A DNA stretch of 64,000 bases from an uncultured bacterium (GTDB lineage Bacteria > Bacillota > Clostridia > Lachnospirales > Lachnospiraceae). The position numbers were made by a program, and so were the translations under genes. Location: contig CAJMON010000002.1 in the NCBI GenBank assembly GCA_905214955.1, positions 1-64,000 of the forward strand, written 5' to 3'. Shown in pieces: positions 15,861 through 24,389 of the stretch. The notes beneath the pieces were generated by a model. It saw nothing but the letters and a program-made list of their open reading frames with translations. It ran no database searches and was not told where the DNA came from. Numbering within the stretch: the stretch's first letter is position 1; every line of letters begins with the position of its first letter.

Positions 15861-17709
15861 TGCAGACACCTCCCTGATATTTTCCGGCTCCACAGCCAGA
15901 GCAGCCGGCGCGGCAGTTTTGGGTGACAATGCCGGCTTTGGATTTTTCCAGTTCTCTTAACAGGAATTTTTTGGTAACGCCGATGTCGATGAAATCCCAA
16001 GGCAGGATTTCGTCTGCCGGACGCTCTCTTGTGGTATAAAAATCAAGGTCAATGCCGGTCTCTTCAAAAGCCTGTGTCCAGTATTCATAATGGAAGGTTT
16101 CTGACCAGGCATCGTAAAGAGCTCCTTTTTCATAGGCGCGCAGAATGGCTTTTGCGACTTTTCGGTCTCCCCTGGCAAGAAGTCCTTCTAAGACGGTCAC
16201 GTCCGCTTCATGCCAGTTATACTTAATGCTCTTGTGATTGAGCATATCTTTGACTTCGTGGTTGACAATCTTTGCCTTTCCAAGGAACTGATCCCGGTTA
16301 TTCATGGACACCCACTGGAACGGGGTGAAGGGCTTTGGAACAAAGAATGAGGTACTTACGGTAATCTGGCATTTTCCATTGCGCTTGTCTTTGGGAATCT
16401 CATAGTAGCGCTCGGCAATTTTTTCGGCCAGATGGGCAATGTCTTTGATATCATCCTCTTCTTCTCCGGGAAGTCCCAGCATGAAATACAGCTTGACTTT
16501 ATTCCAGCCGCCCTCAAAGGCCTGTCCGGCTCCGGCTAAAATGACTTCTTCGGTAAGTCCTTTATTGATCACGTCCCGCATGTGCTGGGAGCCTGCTTCC
16601 GGCGCAAAGGTTAAACTGCTTTTCCGGATATCCTGGACTTTACTCATGACATCCAGGGAGAAAGCATCGATTCGCAGAGAAGGCAGGGAAATGTTGATGC
16701 CCTGTCCGTCAAATTCTTCAATCAGGAAGGTAACCAGTTCTTTTAAATGGCTGTAGTCACTGGAGCTTAAGGAACTTAAAGAAATTTCTTCATGTCCAGT
16801 ATTTTTCAGCATGTCTCTGGCATATTCTTTCAGCATGGAAAGATCCCGCTCTCTGGTTGGGCGGTACAGCATTCCTGCCTGGCAGAAACGGCAGCCGCGG
16901 ATGCATCCCCGCTGGATTTCCAGAACTACACGGTCCTGGGTAGCCTTAATAAAGGGAACCACAGGTGTTTTTGGGTAATAGGTATCCGTGACGTCCATCA
17001 CGATCTGTTTTTCGATTTTAGCCGGAACGGTTTCTTCTGCTGGTGTAAAGGAAGCAATGGTACCGTCCGGATGATAGGTGACTTCATATAAGGAAGGCAC
17101 ATAAATGCCGGAAAGCTGACAGGCTTTCTTCAAAAATTCCTGACGGCTTTCTCCGTTTGCACGGCAGGTCTTGTAAAGATCCAGAAGGGCATAATAAGTC
17201 GTTTCTCCCTCTCCAATGTAAAATATGTCGAAGAAGTCTGCCAGGGGCTCTGGGTTGTAGCTGCAGGGCCCGCCGCCAATGACAATGGGATCTTCTTCGG
17301 TACGGTCTGCTGCCAGCAGGGGAATGCCGGACAGATCCAGAATCTGCAGAATGTTGGTATAACACATTTCATACTGGATGGTAATGCCAAGAAAGTCAAA
17401 GTCTTTCACCGGATCCTGGGATTCCAGCGTAAACAGAGGGATATGCTGTTCTCTCATGATCTTGTCCAGATCTGTCCAGGGAGAATAGACTCTCTCACAC
17501 CATACATCCTCCCGTTTGTTAAACATATCGTAGAGAATCTGGATACCAAGGTGGGACATGCCAATCTCATAGACATCCGGGAAACACATGGCAAAACGGA
17601 TCTCAATGTCTTTTTTGTCTTTCATGACTGCATTGACTTCATTTCCGATGTACCGGGCCGGTTTCTCGACCTTTAACAATATTTCATCACTCAGTGCTAG
17701 TTTTCTCAT
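15844..17709 (-). CDS. Radical SAM protein, TIGR03960 family
   Basis: A radical SAM enzyme of about 621 aa with an N-terminal B12-binding-like region (ALLAADRTEEDP, IVIGGGPCSYNPEPL) and a radical SAM core with the CxxxCxxC cluster motif in RGCIRGCRFCQ. The C-terminus is Cys-rich (NCRAGCSGCG), possibly a second cluster or metal site. Substrate unknown. The ATG at 17709 has AAGGA 5 bases upstream and lies just downstream of the promoter at 17756-17784. It heads an operon with DUF2344 and RNase G, so a link to tRNA or rRNA modification is plausible but unproven. Confidence 0.9.
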   Translation of the reverse strand: MRKLALSDEILLKVEKPARYIGNEVNAVMKDKKDIEIRFAMCFPDVYEIGMSHLGIQILYDMFNKREDVWCERVYSPWTDLDKIMREQHIPLFTLESQDPVKDFDFLGITIQYEMCYTNILQILDLSGIPLLAADRTEEDPIVIGGGPCSYNPEPLADFFDIFYIGEGETTYYALLDLYKTCRANGESRQEFLKKACQLSGIYVPSLYEVTYHPDGTIASFTPAEETVPAKIEKQIVMDVTDTYYPKTPVVPFIKATQDRVVLEIQRGCIRGCRFCQAGMLYRPTRERDLSMLKEYARDMLKNTGHEEISLSSLSSSDYSHLKELVTFLIEEFDGQGINISLPSLRIDAFSLDVMSKVQDIRKSSLTFAPEAGSQHMRDVINKGLTEEVILAGAGQAFEGGWNKVKLYFMLGLPGEEEDDIKDIAHLAEKIAERYYEIPKDKRNGKCQITVSTSFFVPKPFTPFQWVSMNNRDQFLGKAKIVNHEVKDMLNHKSIKYNWHEADVTVLEGLLARGDRKVAKAILRAYEKGALYDAWSETFHYEYWTQAFEETGIDLDFYTTRERPADEILPWDFIDIGVTKKFLLRELEKSKAGIVTQNCRAGCSGCGAGKYQGGVCIESKN

Positions 17710-17755
17710 TTTTATCCTTTCATAATAGGGAATCCTCTTTTTCGTCAATATTCCT

Positions 17756-17784
17756 ATTATACCTGGATTTTCTGATTAGTTCAA
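17756..17784 (-). promoter_or_regulatory. Promoter of radical SAM - DUF2344 - rng operon
   Basis: Minus strand TTGAAC, 17-base spacer, TATAAT. The expected start falls about 38 bases before the chosen ATG and excludes a longer radical SAM reading frame. Confidence 0.8.
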
Positions 17785-17914
17785 GTGTTTTGTAAAAGGG
17801 CAGGTCTAAAACAGGCCTGCCCTTCTATCCAAGATTTTTATTGTAACGGGTTTTGGCAGCTTTGTAAAGCCGGTGAACGCAAAAAAACTGACATGATGTC
17901 AGATATCAAATAGA

Positions 17915-17945
17915 AAAAGGGCTTCCGTTTCAGACGGAAGCCCTC
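17915..17945 (-). terminator. Intrinsic terminator after the GH120 gene
   Basis: On the minus strand GGGCTTCCGTCTGAAACGGAAGCCC is a near-perfect hairpin followed by TTTTTCTATTT. Confidence 0.85.
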
Positions 17946-17957
17946 AAACTTTACTGT

Positions 17958-19946
17958 TTATTCGTAGAGAGACTTTTTGGCATCTGCACTGTCTGCAAAA
18001 GGTCCAGGAACAACATCAACACCCCGGTGGCTGCCGAAATAATCTGCGTCAAACTGGATCGGTGTGCCGTCCGGATTCTCAAATGGCTGTTCCGGCTCAA
18101 AAGCTTTTCCAAGGATACCGGTATTGACCATGCGTCCGGTAAAGCCGTCGAGAAGCTCATACACGTTGGTATCCAGATAGTATTTGCCATCTTTTTCTAC
18201 CAGGTCTACTTTTACCGGGTCCTCTTTTACCAGACCGTTTACTTCATGCTTCCATGCCTTGGCTCCGGCAAGGTAAACATTTCCTTCGCTCCATACAGGC
18301 AGGTGTCCGAAGTGTGCAGTTTCCAGCTTCATCATATCTGCTGGTTTGGTAAAGTCAAACTGGGAAATCCACTCGTCATAAGTAGGATATTCATCAAACA
18401 TCCAGGTACCAACTGCACGGTTCTCGGATTCATATCCGTCATCGGAATCGTGGGGAGTGATGATATCCTCTGCAGGCCATTTCTGAACGAAGATGTTGTT
18501 GTAGAAACGGTCATCACCGTGAAGGAAGGTCATAAAGCCCATGACTTCTGTACGATGAGGCATGTGATACGGAGTATAGCGCCAGCTGGTGCCCTCTCCT
18601 ACGCAGGTCAGTGCGCCGCAGATCAGGTTATGCACCATAGCCACACCCTGGGTAGCAAAACGGAGGCTGGCATCTGACAGCAGAATGTTGTTGTCGATCA
18701 GGGTCGGTCCGTGACTGACTTCCACGAAAAGATCCTGGGACATCATGCCGCCCTTTAAGGGTTTGGCAAATGCCGGCCGCTGGTTGTCATGAAGCAGGTT
18801 CTGGGTAATGCGGGTGCCCTGAGCTTCCCAGTCACACCAGATACCCATGGTGCAGTGATGGATGTGGTTTCTGCGCATAGTCACGTCAATGGCTGCGTGC
18901 ATCTTGATACCGGCAATCTCGGCTCCGCCCTGCTCCATCATGTTGTTGATGTGATGGATGTGGTTGTCCTCAATGATGCTGAATACACCGCCCATACGGC
19001 CGATGATACCACCCTGCTCGCAGTGATGAATATTGTTTCTGCGGATGATGTGGCTTCCAACATTCTCCTTTAACCATCCATGATACTGACCGCGGCATAC
19101 CGCGTCACGCTCCATCTGTGTGGGGCTCTTTACCTGTTTGTATGTAAAGTAATGGTCGTTGTCTGGGTCTAAATATTTTCCAACGGAAATACCGGCGCAT
19201 TTACTGTTGGAAATATCGCAGTCCTCGATGATCCAGCCTTTGCTCCAGTGGGGACCGATCATGCCATCCTGGTAAGCGGCAGGCGGAGCCCAGGTGGTGG
19301 CAGCTTTGTTGATATTGAAACCGCTGACAGTGATATAGCCAACACCTGTCTTGGAAGGCATAAAGCACTCTCGTCTTACGTTGATTTCAACGTTCTCTTC
19401 GTTGGGGTTCTTTCCCTGGAAATTGGCATAGATAACGGTTTCGTCTTTTTCGGTATCCTGCTCGGTGTACCATTTGTAGATGGATTCTTCAGGAACCCAG
19501 CTGCACTCATACACTTCTCCTGCGATACAGGCTTCCAGTGTCTTGGCCTCGTAGAGTGCGCGGTCATTTAAGTATACACAGCCGGTGTGCTTGTCTGCTT
19601 TTGCAAAGTACCAGTCACCATAAACCAGTGTGGTGTAGGGATTGTAAGAACCGAACACGCTGTTTGGAATGCGGCATACCCATACATTTTCCTTATAAGG
19701 CTTCCAGGTCTTGATCTGCTCTGCACCGGTAATCACGGCACCAAGAGGCTCTGTACTCTTATAAGTAATACGGGCGTCTTCGGTTCCGGCATAGATGGGA
19801 TCTACATATTCACGGTAGATGCCGGGTGCAACCAGGACTTCATCTCCTGGCTTTGCTACTTTGGCAGCGTCGTTGATATGGCGGTAAGGCATGGCAGCGG
19901 TACCATTTCCATCATGCCCTGCATTCGCATTTACATATAATATCAT
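17958..19946 (-). CDS. GH120-type beta-xylosidase (right-handed beta-helix)
   Basis: A 662-aa right-handed parallel beta-helix protein resembling GH120 beta-xylosidases such as Thermoanaerobacterium XylC. Shared blocks include KVAKPGDEVLVAPGIYREYV, WAPPAAYQDGMIGPHWSKGW and WEAQGTR. Asp372 (WCDWEAQGTR) and Glu409 (LFVEVSHGP) align with the nucleophile and acid/base of GH120. They are 37 residues apart here against 23 in XylC, because of an insertion (about 389-403). No signal peptide, so it should act inside the cell on imported xylo-oligosaccharides. The ATG at 19946 has GGGAGGG upstream. The gene is monocistronic, with no transporter or regulator beside it. Confidence 0.85.
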   Translation of the reverse strand: MILYVNANAGHDGNGTAAMPYRHINDAAKVAKPGDEVLVAPGIYREYVDPIYAGTEDARITYKSTEPLGAVITGAEQIKTWKPYKENVWVCRIPNSVFGSYNPYTTLVYGDWYFAKADKHTGCVYLNDRALYEAKTLEACIAGEVYECSWVPEESIYKWYTEQDTEKDETVIYANFQGKNPNEENVEINVRRECFMPSKTGVGYITVSGFNINKAATTWAPPAAYQDGMIGPHWSKGWIIEDCDISNSKCAGISVGKYLDPDNDHYFTYKQVKSPTQMERDAVCRGQYHGWLKENVGSHIIRRNNIHHCEQGGIIGRMGGVFSIIEDNHIHHINNMMEQGGAEIAGIKMHAAIDVTMRRNHIHHCTMGIWCDWEAQGTRITQNLLHDNQRPAFAKPLKGGMMSQDLFVEVSHGPTLIDNNILLSDASLRFATQGVAMVHNLICGALTCVGEGTSWRYTPYHMPHRTEVMGFMTFLHGDDRFYNNIFVQKWPAEDIITPHDSDDGYESENRAVGTWMFDEYPTYDEWISQFDFTKPADMMKLETAHFGHLPVWSEGNVYLAGAKAWKHEVNGLVKEDPVKVDLVEKDGKYYLDTNVYELLDGFTGRMVNTGILGKAFEPEQPFENPDGTPIQFDADYFGSHRGVDVVPGPFADSADAKKSLYE

Positions 19947-19981
19947 GATAAACCCTCCCTGATTCATTCGATTTGTAAATA

Positions 19982-20010
19982 AGTATACCATAAATGTGTT
20001 CCAATTTCAA
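19982..20010 (-). promoter_or_regulatory. Promoter of the GH120 gene
   Basis: Minus strand TTGAAA, 17-base spacer, TATACT, about 37 bases before the ATG. Upstream, TTTTTGATAAAATG gives further AT-rich sequence but no clear operator. Confidence 0.7.
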
Positions 20011-20074
20011 TTCATTTTATCAAAAACAGACAAAATAGTGATAAAAAAACGGGAAATAACAGCAAATAGTTACA

Positions 20075-20116
20075 TAAAAAAAGAAGGCCGTCTCCACATA
20101 ACGGTCTTCTCTTTTA
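20075..20116 (-). terminator. Intrinsic terminator after the P-type ATPase gene
   Basis: AGAAGACCGT and ACGGCCTTCT pair with one mismatch and are followed by TTTTTTTAT on the minus strand. Confidence 0.8.
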
Positions 20117-20155
20117 CAACTGTGATACCATACGATCAGGATTATTCCCCTGGTA

Positions 20156-22024
20156 TTACAGTTTTTTTGTGAACAGTGTCCGGATTGCATTGAGTACTGC
20201 AAGTATCATAACTCCCACATCGGCGAAAATGGCCATCCACATATTGGCGATGCCAAGGGCGCCTAAGATTAGGCAGAGGATCTTGATTCCAATGGCAAAG
20301 TAAATGTTTTCATAGACAATGCGGATGCATTTTCTGGAAATATTGATAGCTTTGGAAATTTTTAACGGATCATCGTCCATAAGGACAATGTCAGCTGCTT
20401 CGATAGCTGCATCCGAACCCAGTGCGCCCATGGCAATTCCGATATCAGCACGGGAAAGCACTGGCGCATCGTTGATGCCGTCTCCCACGAAAGCCAGCTT
20501 TTCTTTTTCACTTTTCTTGGACAGAAGTTCTTCTACCTTGGCTACTTTGTCGCCAGGAAGCAGCTCGCTGTACACTTCGGAAATGCCAAGTTCTGCAGCT
20601 GTCTGGTCAGCCACTTTCTTCATATCTCCGGTGAGCATCACGGTCTTGGTGATACCGGCTTTGTGAAGAGCGGTAATGGCTTCTTTCGCATGAGGCTTTA
20701 ACAGGTCAGAAATCAGGATGTGTCCGGTATAAACGCCGTTCACTGCCATATGGATCACGGTTCCTACCTGATGGCATTCCTGATAGGAAATTCCCAGTTT
20801 TTTCATCAGCTTGGCATTTCCGGCAGCTACCGGGGTACCGTCTACCTTTGCGGTAACGCCGCAGCCGCTGATTTCCTGAATGTCGGCCACACGGCTTCGG
20901 TCAATGGGTTTTCCATAAGCTCTCTGCAGGCTCTTGCTGATCGGATGAGAAGAAGAACACTCCGCAAGGGCTGCATATTCCAGAAGCTTCTCTTCCGCCA
21001 TCGGGCTGTGATGAACACCACTGACTTCAAAGACACCCTGGGTCATGGTGCCGGTTTTATCAAATACAACATATTTGGTCTGGGCAAGGGTTTCCATGTA
21101 GTTGGAACCTTTTACCAAAATGCCCTCCTTGCTGGCACCGCCGATACCTGCAAAGAAACTTAAAGGAATGCTGATCACCAGTGCGCAGGGACAGCTGATT
21201 ACCAGAAACGTCAGTGCACGGTAGATCCAGTCTCCCCATTCCGGAGAAAATCCCATGAATAAGAAGCGTACAAGGGGCGGTAAAATGGCCAGGGCCAGGG
21301 CACTGTAGCATACAGCGGGGGTGTAGTATCTGGCGAATTTGGAAATAAAGTTTTCGGATCTGGATTTTCTGGAACTAGAATTTTCCACAAGCTCCAGAAT
21401 CTTGGAAACAGTAGACTCTCCAAATTCCTTGGTGGTACGAATCTTTAAAACGCCGGTCATATTGATGCATCCGCTCATGACTTCGTCTCCAGGCTCTGCC
21501 TCTCTTGGAAGGCTCTCTCCTGTCAGGGCGCTGGTATTTAAGGAAGAGGTTCCTTCTGCTACCACACCATCAATGGGGATCTTCTCACCAGGCTGTACTA
21601 CAATGATGGAACCAATTTCTACTTCATCCGGATCTACTTTTTCCAGTTTTCCATCCCGCTCGATGTTGGCATAGTCCGGGCGGATGTCCATCAGCTCACT
21701 GATGTTCTTCCGGCTTTTTCCAACCGCATAGCTCTGAAACAGCTCTCCGATCTGATAGAACAGCATAACGGACACGCCTTCTTTGTAGTCACCAAGCAAA
21801 ATCGCACCGATGGTGGCCACTGCCATCAGGAAGTTTTCATCAAACACCTGCTTGTTGCAGATACCCTTCCAGGCTTTCCGTAAAATGTCATGTCCGATGA
21901 TCAGATAAGGAATCATAAACAGAGCAAACTTCACATATCCGGTCACAGGCAGAACGGACAGAAGCACAATCAATGCAGCGGAAACCAGAATCCGGATCAG
22001 AACCTTTTTCTGCTTCTTATTCAA
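20156..22024 (-). CDS. P1B-type heavy-metal ATPase (Zn/Cd/Co exporter type)
   Basis: A 622-aa heavy-metal-translocating P-type ATPase pumping metal out of the cytoplasm. It has the membrane CPC motif (ISCPCALVIS), DKTGTMTQG with the phosphorylated Asp, SSHPIS with the HP motif, TGES in the actuator domain and GDGINDAP. It lacks the usual N-terminal HMA domain. Instead a stand-alone HMA protein (22058-22276) is encoded just upstream, as if the domain had been split off. Metal choice cannot be fixed by eye; the CPC motif and a late Asp (IFADVGVM) favour Zn/Cd/Pb over Cu. An ArsR-type operator precedes the pair. Confidence 0.92.
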   Translation of the reverse strand: MNKKQKKVLIRILVSAALIVLLSVLPVTGYVKFALFMIPYLIIGHDILRKAWKGICNKQVFDENFLMAVATIGAILLGDYKEGVSVMLFYQIGELFQSYAVGKSRKNISELMDIRPDYANIERDGKLEKVDPDEVEIGSIIVVQPGEKIPIDGVVAEGTSSLNTSALTGESLPREAEPGDEVMSGCINMTGVLKIRTTKEFGESTVSKILELVENSSSRKSRSENFISKFARYYTPAVCYSALALAILPPLVRFLFMGFSPEWGDWIYRALTFLVISCPCALVISIPLSFFAGIGGASKEGILVKGSNYMETLAQTKYVVFDKTGTMTQGVFEVSGVHHSPMAEEKLLEYAALAECSSSHPISKSLQRAYGKPIDRSRVADIQEISGCGVTAKVDGTPVAAGNAKLMKKLGISYQECHQVGTVIHMAVNGVYTGHILISDLLKPHAKEAITALHKAGITKTVMLTGDMKKVADQTAAELGISEVYSELLPGDKVAKVEELLSKKSEKEKLAFVGDGINDAPVLSRADIGIAMGALGSDAAIEAADIVLMDDDPLKISKAINISRKCIRIVYENIYFAIGIKILCLILGALGIANMWMAIFADVGVMILAVLNAIRTLFTKKL

Positions 22025-22057
22025 AACGTGCGCCTCCTTTACTGGTGAGTCTTCTTT

Positions 22058-22276
22058 TTACAGGAAGATCTCGCAGTCATCTTCTACTTTCTTGCAGTTT
22101 TTCAGAACATCCTGCATAACGGTCTTGGGATCCTGTCCCTCTTCAAACTCAACAGTCATTTTCAGAGTCATGAAGCTGACGGTGGCATGTTTTACACCGG
22201 TGGTTTTGTTGGCAGCTTCCTCCATTTTGTTTGCGCAGTTTGCACAGTCTACGTCGATTTTGTAAGTCTTTTTCAT
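22058..22276 (-). CDS. Heavy-metal-associated (HMA) domain protein, partner of the P-ATPase
   Basis: A 72-aa single HMA domain with ferredoxin-like fold. The metal-binding CxxC is DCANCA (Cys11, Cys14), and the acidic C-terminus (KKVEDDCEIFL) has an extra Cys. It likely delivers metal to, or regulates, the adjacent ATPase. The DCANCA form resembles Zn/Cd-type HMA domains more than the GMTCxxC of copper chaperones. The ATG at 22276 has AAAGGA upstream at good spacing; an ATG 9 bases earlier does not. Confidence 0.88.
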   Translation of the reverse strand: MKKTYKIDVDCANCANKMEEAANKTTGVKHATVSFMTLKMTVEFEEGQDPKTVMQDVLKNCKKVEDDCEIFL

Positions 22277-22322
22277 GAGAAACATCCTTTCCTGCCCTTT
22301 GGCACTCTTGTTTTAATTTTAT

Positions 22323-22342
22323 ATATGAACAACTATTCATAT
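22323..22342. promoter_or_regulatory. ArsR/SmtB-type operator
   Basis: ATATGAA, 6 bases, TTCATAT: a perfect inverted repeat of the kind bound by ArsR/SmtB/CzrA metal sensors. It begins just downstream of the -10 box, where it would block initiation until metal binds the repressor. No ArsR gene is adjacent. Confidence 0.75.
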
Positions 22343-22352
22343 GTTTGTTTTC

Positions 22353-22380
22353 ATTATACTCCATGCCCTGTATTTGTCAA
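22353..22380 (-). promoter_or_regulatory. Promoter of the HMA - P-ATPase operon
   Basis: Minus strand TTGACA, 16-base spacer, TATAAT: full consensus hexamers with slightly short spacing, a form often seen in metal-controlled promoters. Confidence 0.8.
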
Positions 22381-22423
22381 GATGAAATCGTGGATTTTTT
22401 CATTTAAATGTATCGCAGATATG

Positions 22424-22471
22424 AAGAAAGAAAGCCTGACCAGGCTGCAGGATCTACAGAATGGCCAGGCT
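22424..22471 (-). terminator. Intrinsic terminator of the suf operon
   Basis: AGCCTGGCCA and TGGTCAGGCT form a 10-bp stem (one wobble) followed by TTCTTTCTTC on the minus strand, about 25 bases after the last gene. Confidence 0.7.
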
Positions 22472-22496
22472 GCAATGGGTACTCTTTTAAGAAAAA

Positions 22497-22745
22497 TTAT
22501 TTCTGCCAGAAATGTTTCTTGGTAAACGCTTCACTGGTAACAGAGGTTACGGTATAACCGGTTTCTTTTACGGCTTCCCGCAGCTTTTGCTCATCAATGG
22601 GCTCTTCAGAGGTAATCTCCGCTTCCCCTTTTTTGTGGGATGCTTTCACACTTTTTACAGTAAAGTTTTTGCGGATGGTATCGTTGATGTGTGCCTCACA
22701 CATTCCGCATGCCATTCCATCGATTCCAACGATTGTCTTAATCAT
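22497..22745 (-). CDS. HMA-domain protein at the end of the suf operon
   Basis: An 82-aa heavy-metal-associated domain with GMACGMC at residues 10-16. Two CxxC-like spacings are possible; the family form is GMxCxxC. It overlaps the sufU stop by 4 bases (ATGA), so it is translated with the Fe-S assembly genes. Such domains usually carry Cu(I) or Zn(II). In this operon it might protect Fe-S assembly from copper or supply zinc to SufU, but that is speculation. It is distinct from the HMA protein at 22058-22276. Confidence 0.85.
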   Translation of the reverse strand: MIKTIVGIDGMACGMCEAHINDTIRKNFTVKSVKASHKKGEAEITSEEPIDEQKLREAVKETGYTVTSVTSEAFTKKHFWQK

Positions 22746-23176
22746 GGTTTCATCTCCTCTTTCATCATTTCTTCTAAAGTATGCCAGCTAAGAACCGCGC
22801 ATTTGACACGGGCAGGCATATGAGCAATGTCTTTTAAGGCAGAGGCTTCTTCCAGGGAATCAATTTCCTCTTCCGCAGCATCTCCTTTGATCATTTTCAA
22901 AAACAGCTTTCCCATCTTTAAGGCCTCTTCCGTTGTTTTTCCAATGATCATGCCCAGCATAATATCCGCGGAAGCCTGGGAGATGGCACATCCATCTCCG
23001 GTAAAGGCACCGTCTTCAATGATGCCGTCTTTTACCTTTAATTTCAGCCAGATGTCGTCTCCGCAGTTTGGATTGACCCCTTCTAAGACCAGATCTGCAT
23101 CTGGAAGGTCATGCTTGAATTCCGGGCGCAGATTGTGCTCAGTCAGGATTTCATTATAAAAACTTCTATTCTCCAT
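22742..23176 (-). CDS. sufU: Fe-S assembly sulfur acceptor SufU
   Basis: A 144-aa zinc-dependent sulfurtransferase that accepts persulfide sulfur from SufS in Gram-positive SUF systems. The Zn/sulfur ligands are visible: Cys38 and Asp40 (NPNCGDD), Cys63 (GDGCAIS) and Cys126 (RVKCAV). An insertion between Cys63 and Cys126 is typical of SufU compared with IscU. Its start overlaps the end of sufS, so the two are coupled. Confidence 0.95.
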   Translation of the reverse strand: MENRSFYNEILTEHNLRPEFKHDLPDADLVLEGVNPNCGDDIWLKLKVKDGIIEDGAFTGDGCAISQASADIMLGMIIGKTTEEALKMGKLFLKMIKGDAAEEEIDSLEEASALKDIAHMPARVKCAVLSWHTLEEMMKEEMKP

Positions 23177-24389
23177 ATCCCATTCTCCTTCGGATGGTGG
23201 AAACGCTTTTCAGGAACGTATCCACTTCCTCTTCCGTATTATAAAACATCAGGCTGGCTCTGGTGGCAGAACGAACCCCTAAGAATGTCAGCAGCGGCTG
23301 GGCACAGTGATGTCCGGCCCGCACAGCAATGCCGTCCGATTCCAGCACAGCACTCACATCATGAGGATGCACCTGATCTACCGTAAAGGACAAAATACCG
23401 GTGTGCTCTTCCGGATTTTTGGAACCCAGCACGGTGACATGGGGGATGGATGTCAAGCCGTCAAATGCCCGCCTGGTAAGAAGCAGCTCCCTCTCCTGAA
23501 TCTTGTCAAAACCGATGCTCTGAACATAACGGATGGCTGCGTCCAGGCCGCAGGCACCTGCTGCATTGACGGTTCCGGCTTCAAACTTGTGTGGAAGCTC
23601 TGCAAAGACAGCTCCCTCCCGGGTAACAGAATCGATCATTTCCCCACCGGTCAGAAACGGAGGCATCTTCTCCAGAAGCTCCCGTTTTCCATAAAGGACG
23701 CCGATTCCCATGGGTCCCATAAGTTTATGGCCGGAAAATGCAAGGAAATCCGCTCCCAGCTCCTGAACATTCACGGGCATGTGGGGAACGCTCTGGGCAC
23801 CGTCCACCACCATCACAGCTCCATGTGCGTGGGCTAAGTCTGCTAAGTGGCGGATGGGATTGGCTCTTCCTAATACGTTGGAGACCTGGGCGGCTGCCAC
23901 CAGTCTGGTCTTGTCAGAGAACACATTCTGGATGGATTTCTCGGAAAGGCTGCCGTCTGGCTCACATTCCAGGAATTTTAAAACAGCGCCGGTTTGTCTG
24001 GCTGTCATCTGCCAGGGAAGCAGGTTGCTGTGATGCTCCATAATGGTAACGACAATCTCATCCCCCGGCTTTAAAAAGGCAAGGCCGTAGCTGTAGGCTG
24101 TCAGGTTGATGCCTTCCGTAGTGTTTCTGGTGAAGATAATCTCTTCCGGATACTGGGCGTGGATGAATTCCTGCACTGTTTTTCTGGCCTGTTCATAGTA
24201 GTCCGTGGCTTCGAGACTTAAGGGATAAAATCCCCTGAGCGGATTGGCATTGTGTTTCTCATAAAATTCGTTTTCCGCTTCAATGACACATTTGGGGCGC
24301 TGGGCAGTGGCTGCATTGTCCAGATAAATGGTATCCCGACTGGAAAGCAGGGGAAAGTCTTTGCGGATGTTATTCATTTGTACATTCAT
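23166..24389 (-). CDS. sufS: Cysteine desulfurase SufS
   Basis: A PLP-dependent group II cysteine desulfurase of 407 aa that provides sulfur for Fe-S clusters. YLDNAATAQRP begins the fold, FSGHKLMGPMGIG carries the PLP lysine and RAGHHCAQPLL the catalytic Cys loop. The ATG at 24389 has GGAGG 9 bases upstream; the longer frame (to 24440) has no such site. It overlaps the sufD stop region. Confidence 0.95.
   Translation of the reverse strand: MNVQMNNIRKDFPLLSSRDTIYLDNAATAQRPKCVIEAENEFYEKHNANPLRGFYPLSLEATDYYEQARKTVQEFIHAQYPEEIIFTRNTTEGINLTAYSYGLAFLKPGDEIVVTIMEHHSNLLPWQMTARQTGAVLKFLECEPDGSLSEKSIQNVFSDKTRLVAAAQVSNVLGRANPIRHLADLAHAHGAVMVVDGAQSVPHMPVNVQELGADFLAFSGHKLMGPMGIGVLYGKRELLEKMPPFLTGGEMIDSVTREGAVFAELPHKFEAGTVNAAGACGLDAAIRYVQSIGFDKIQERELLLTRRAFDGLTSIPHVTVLGSKNPEEHTGILSFTVDQVHPHDVSAVLESDGIAVRAGHHCAQPLLTFLGVRSATRASLMFYNTEEEVDTFLKSVSTIRRRMGYGE

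Noticed and set aside
15860..15929. Longer N-terminus for the DUF2344 protein
   Set aside because: The extra 23 residues overlap the radical SAM C-terminus, and the TTG start at 15860 has a strong ribosome site and fits the family start.
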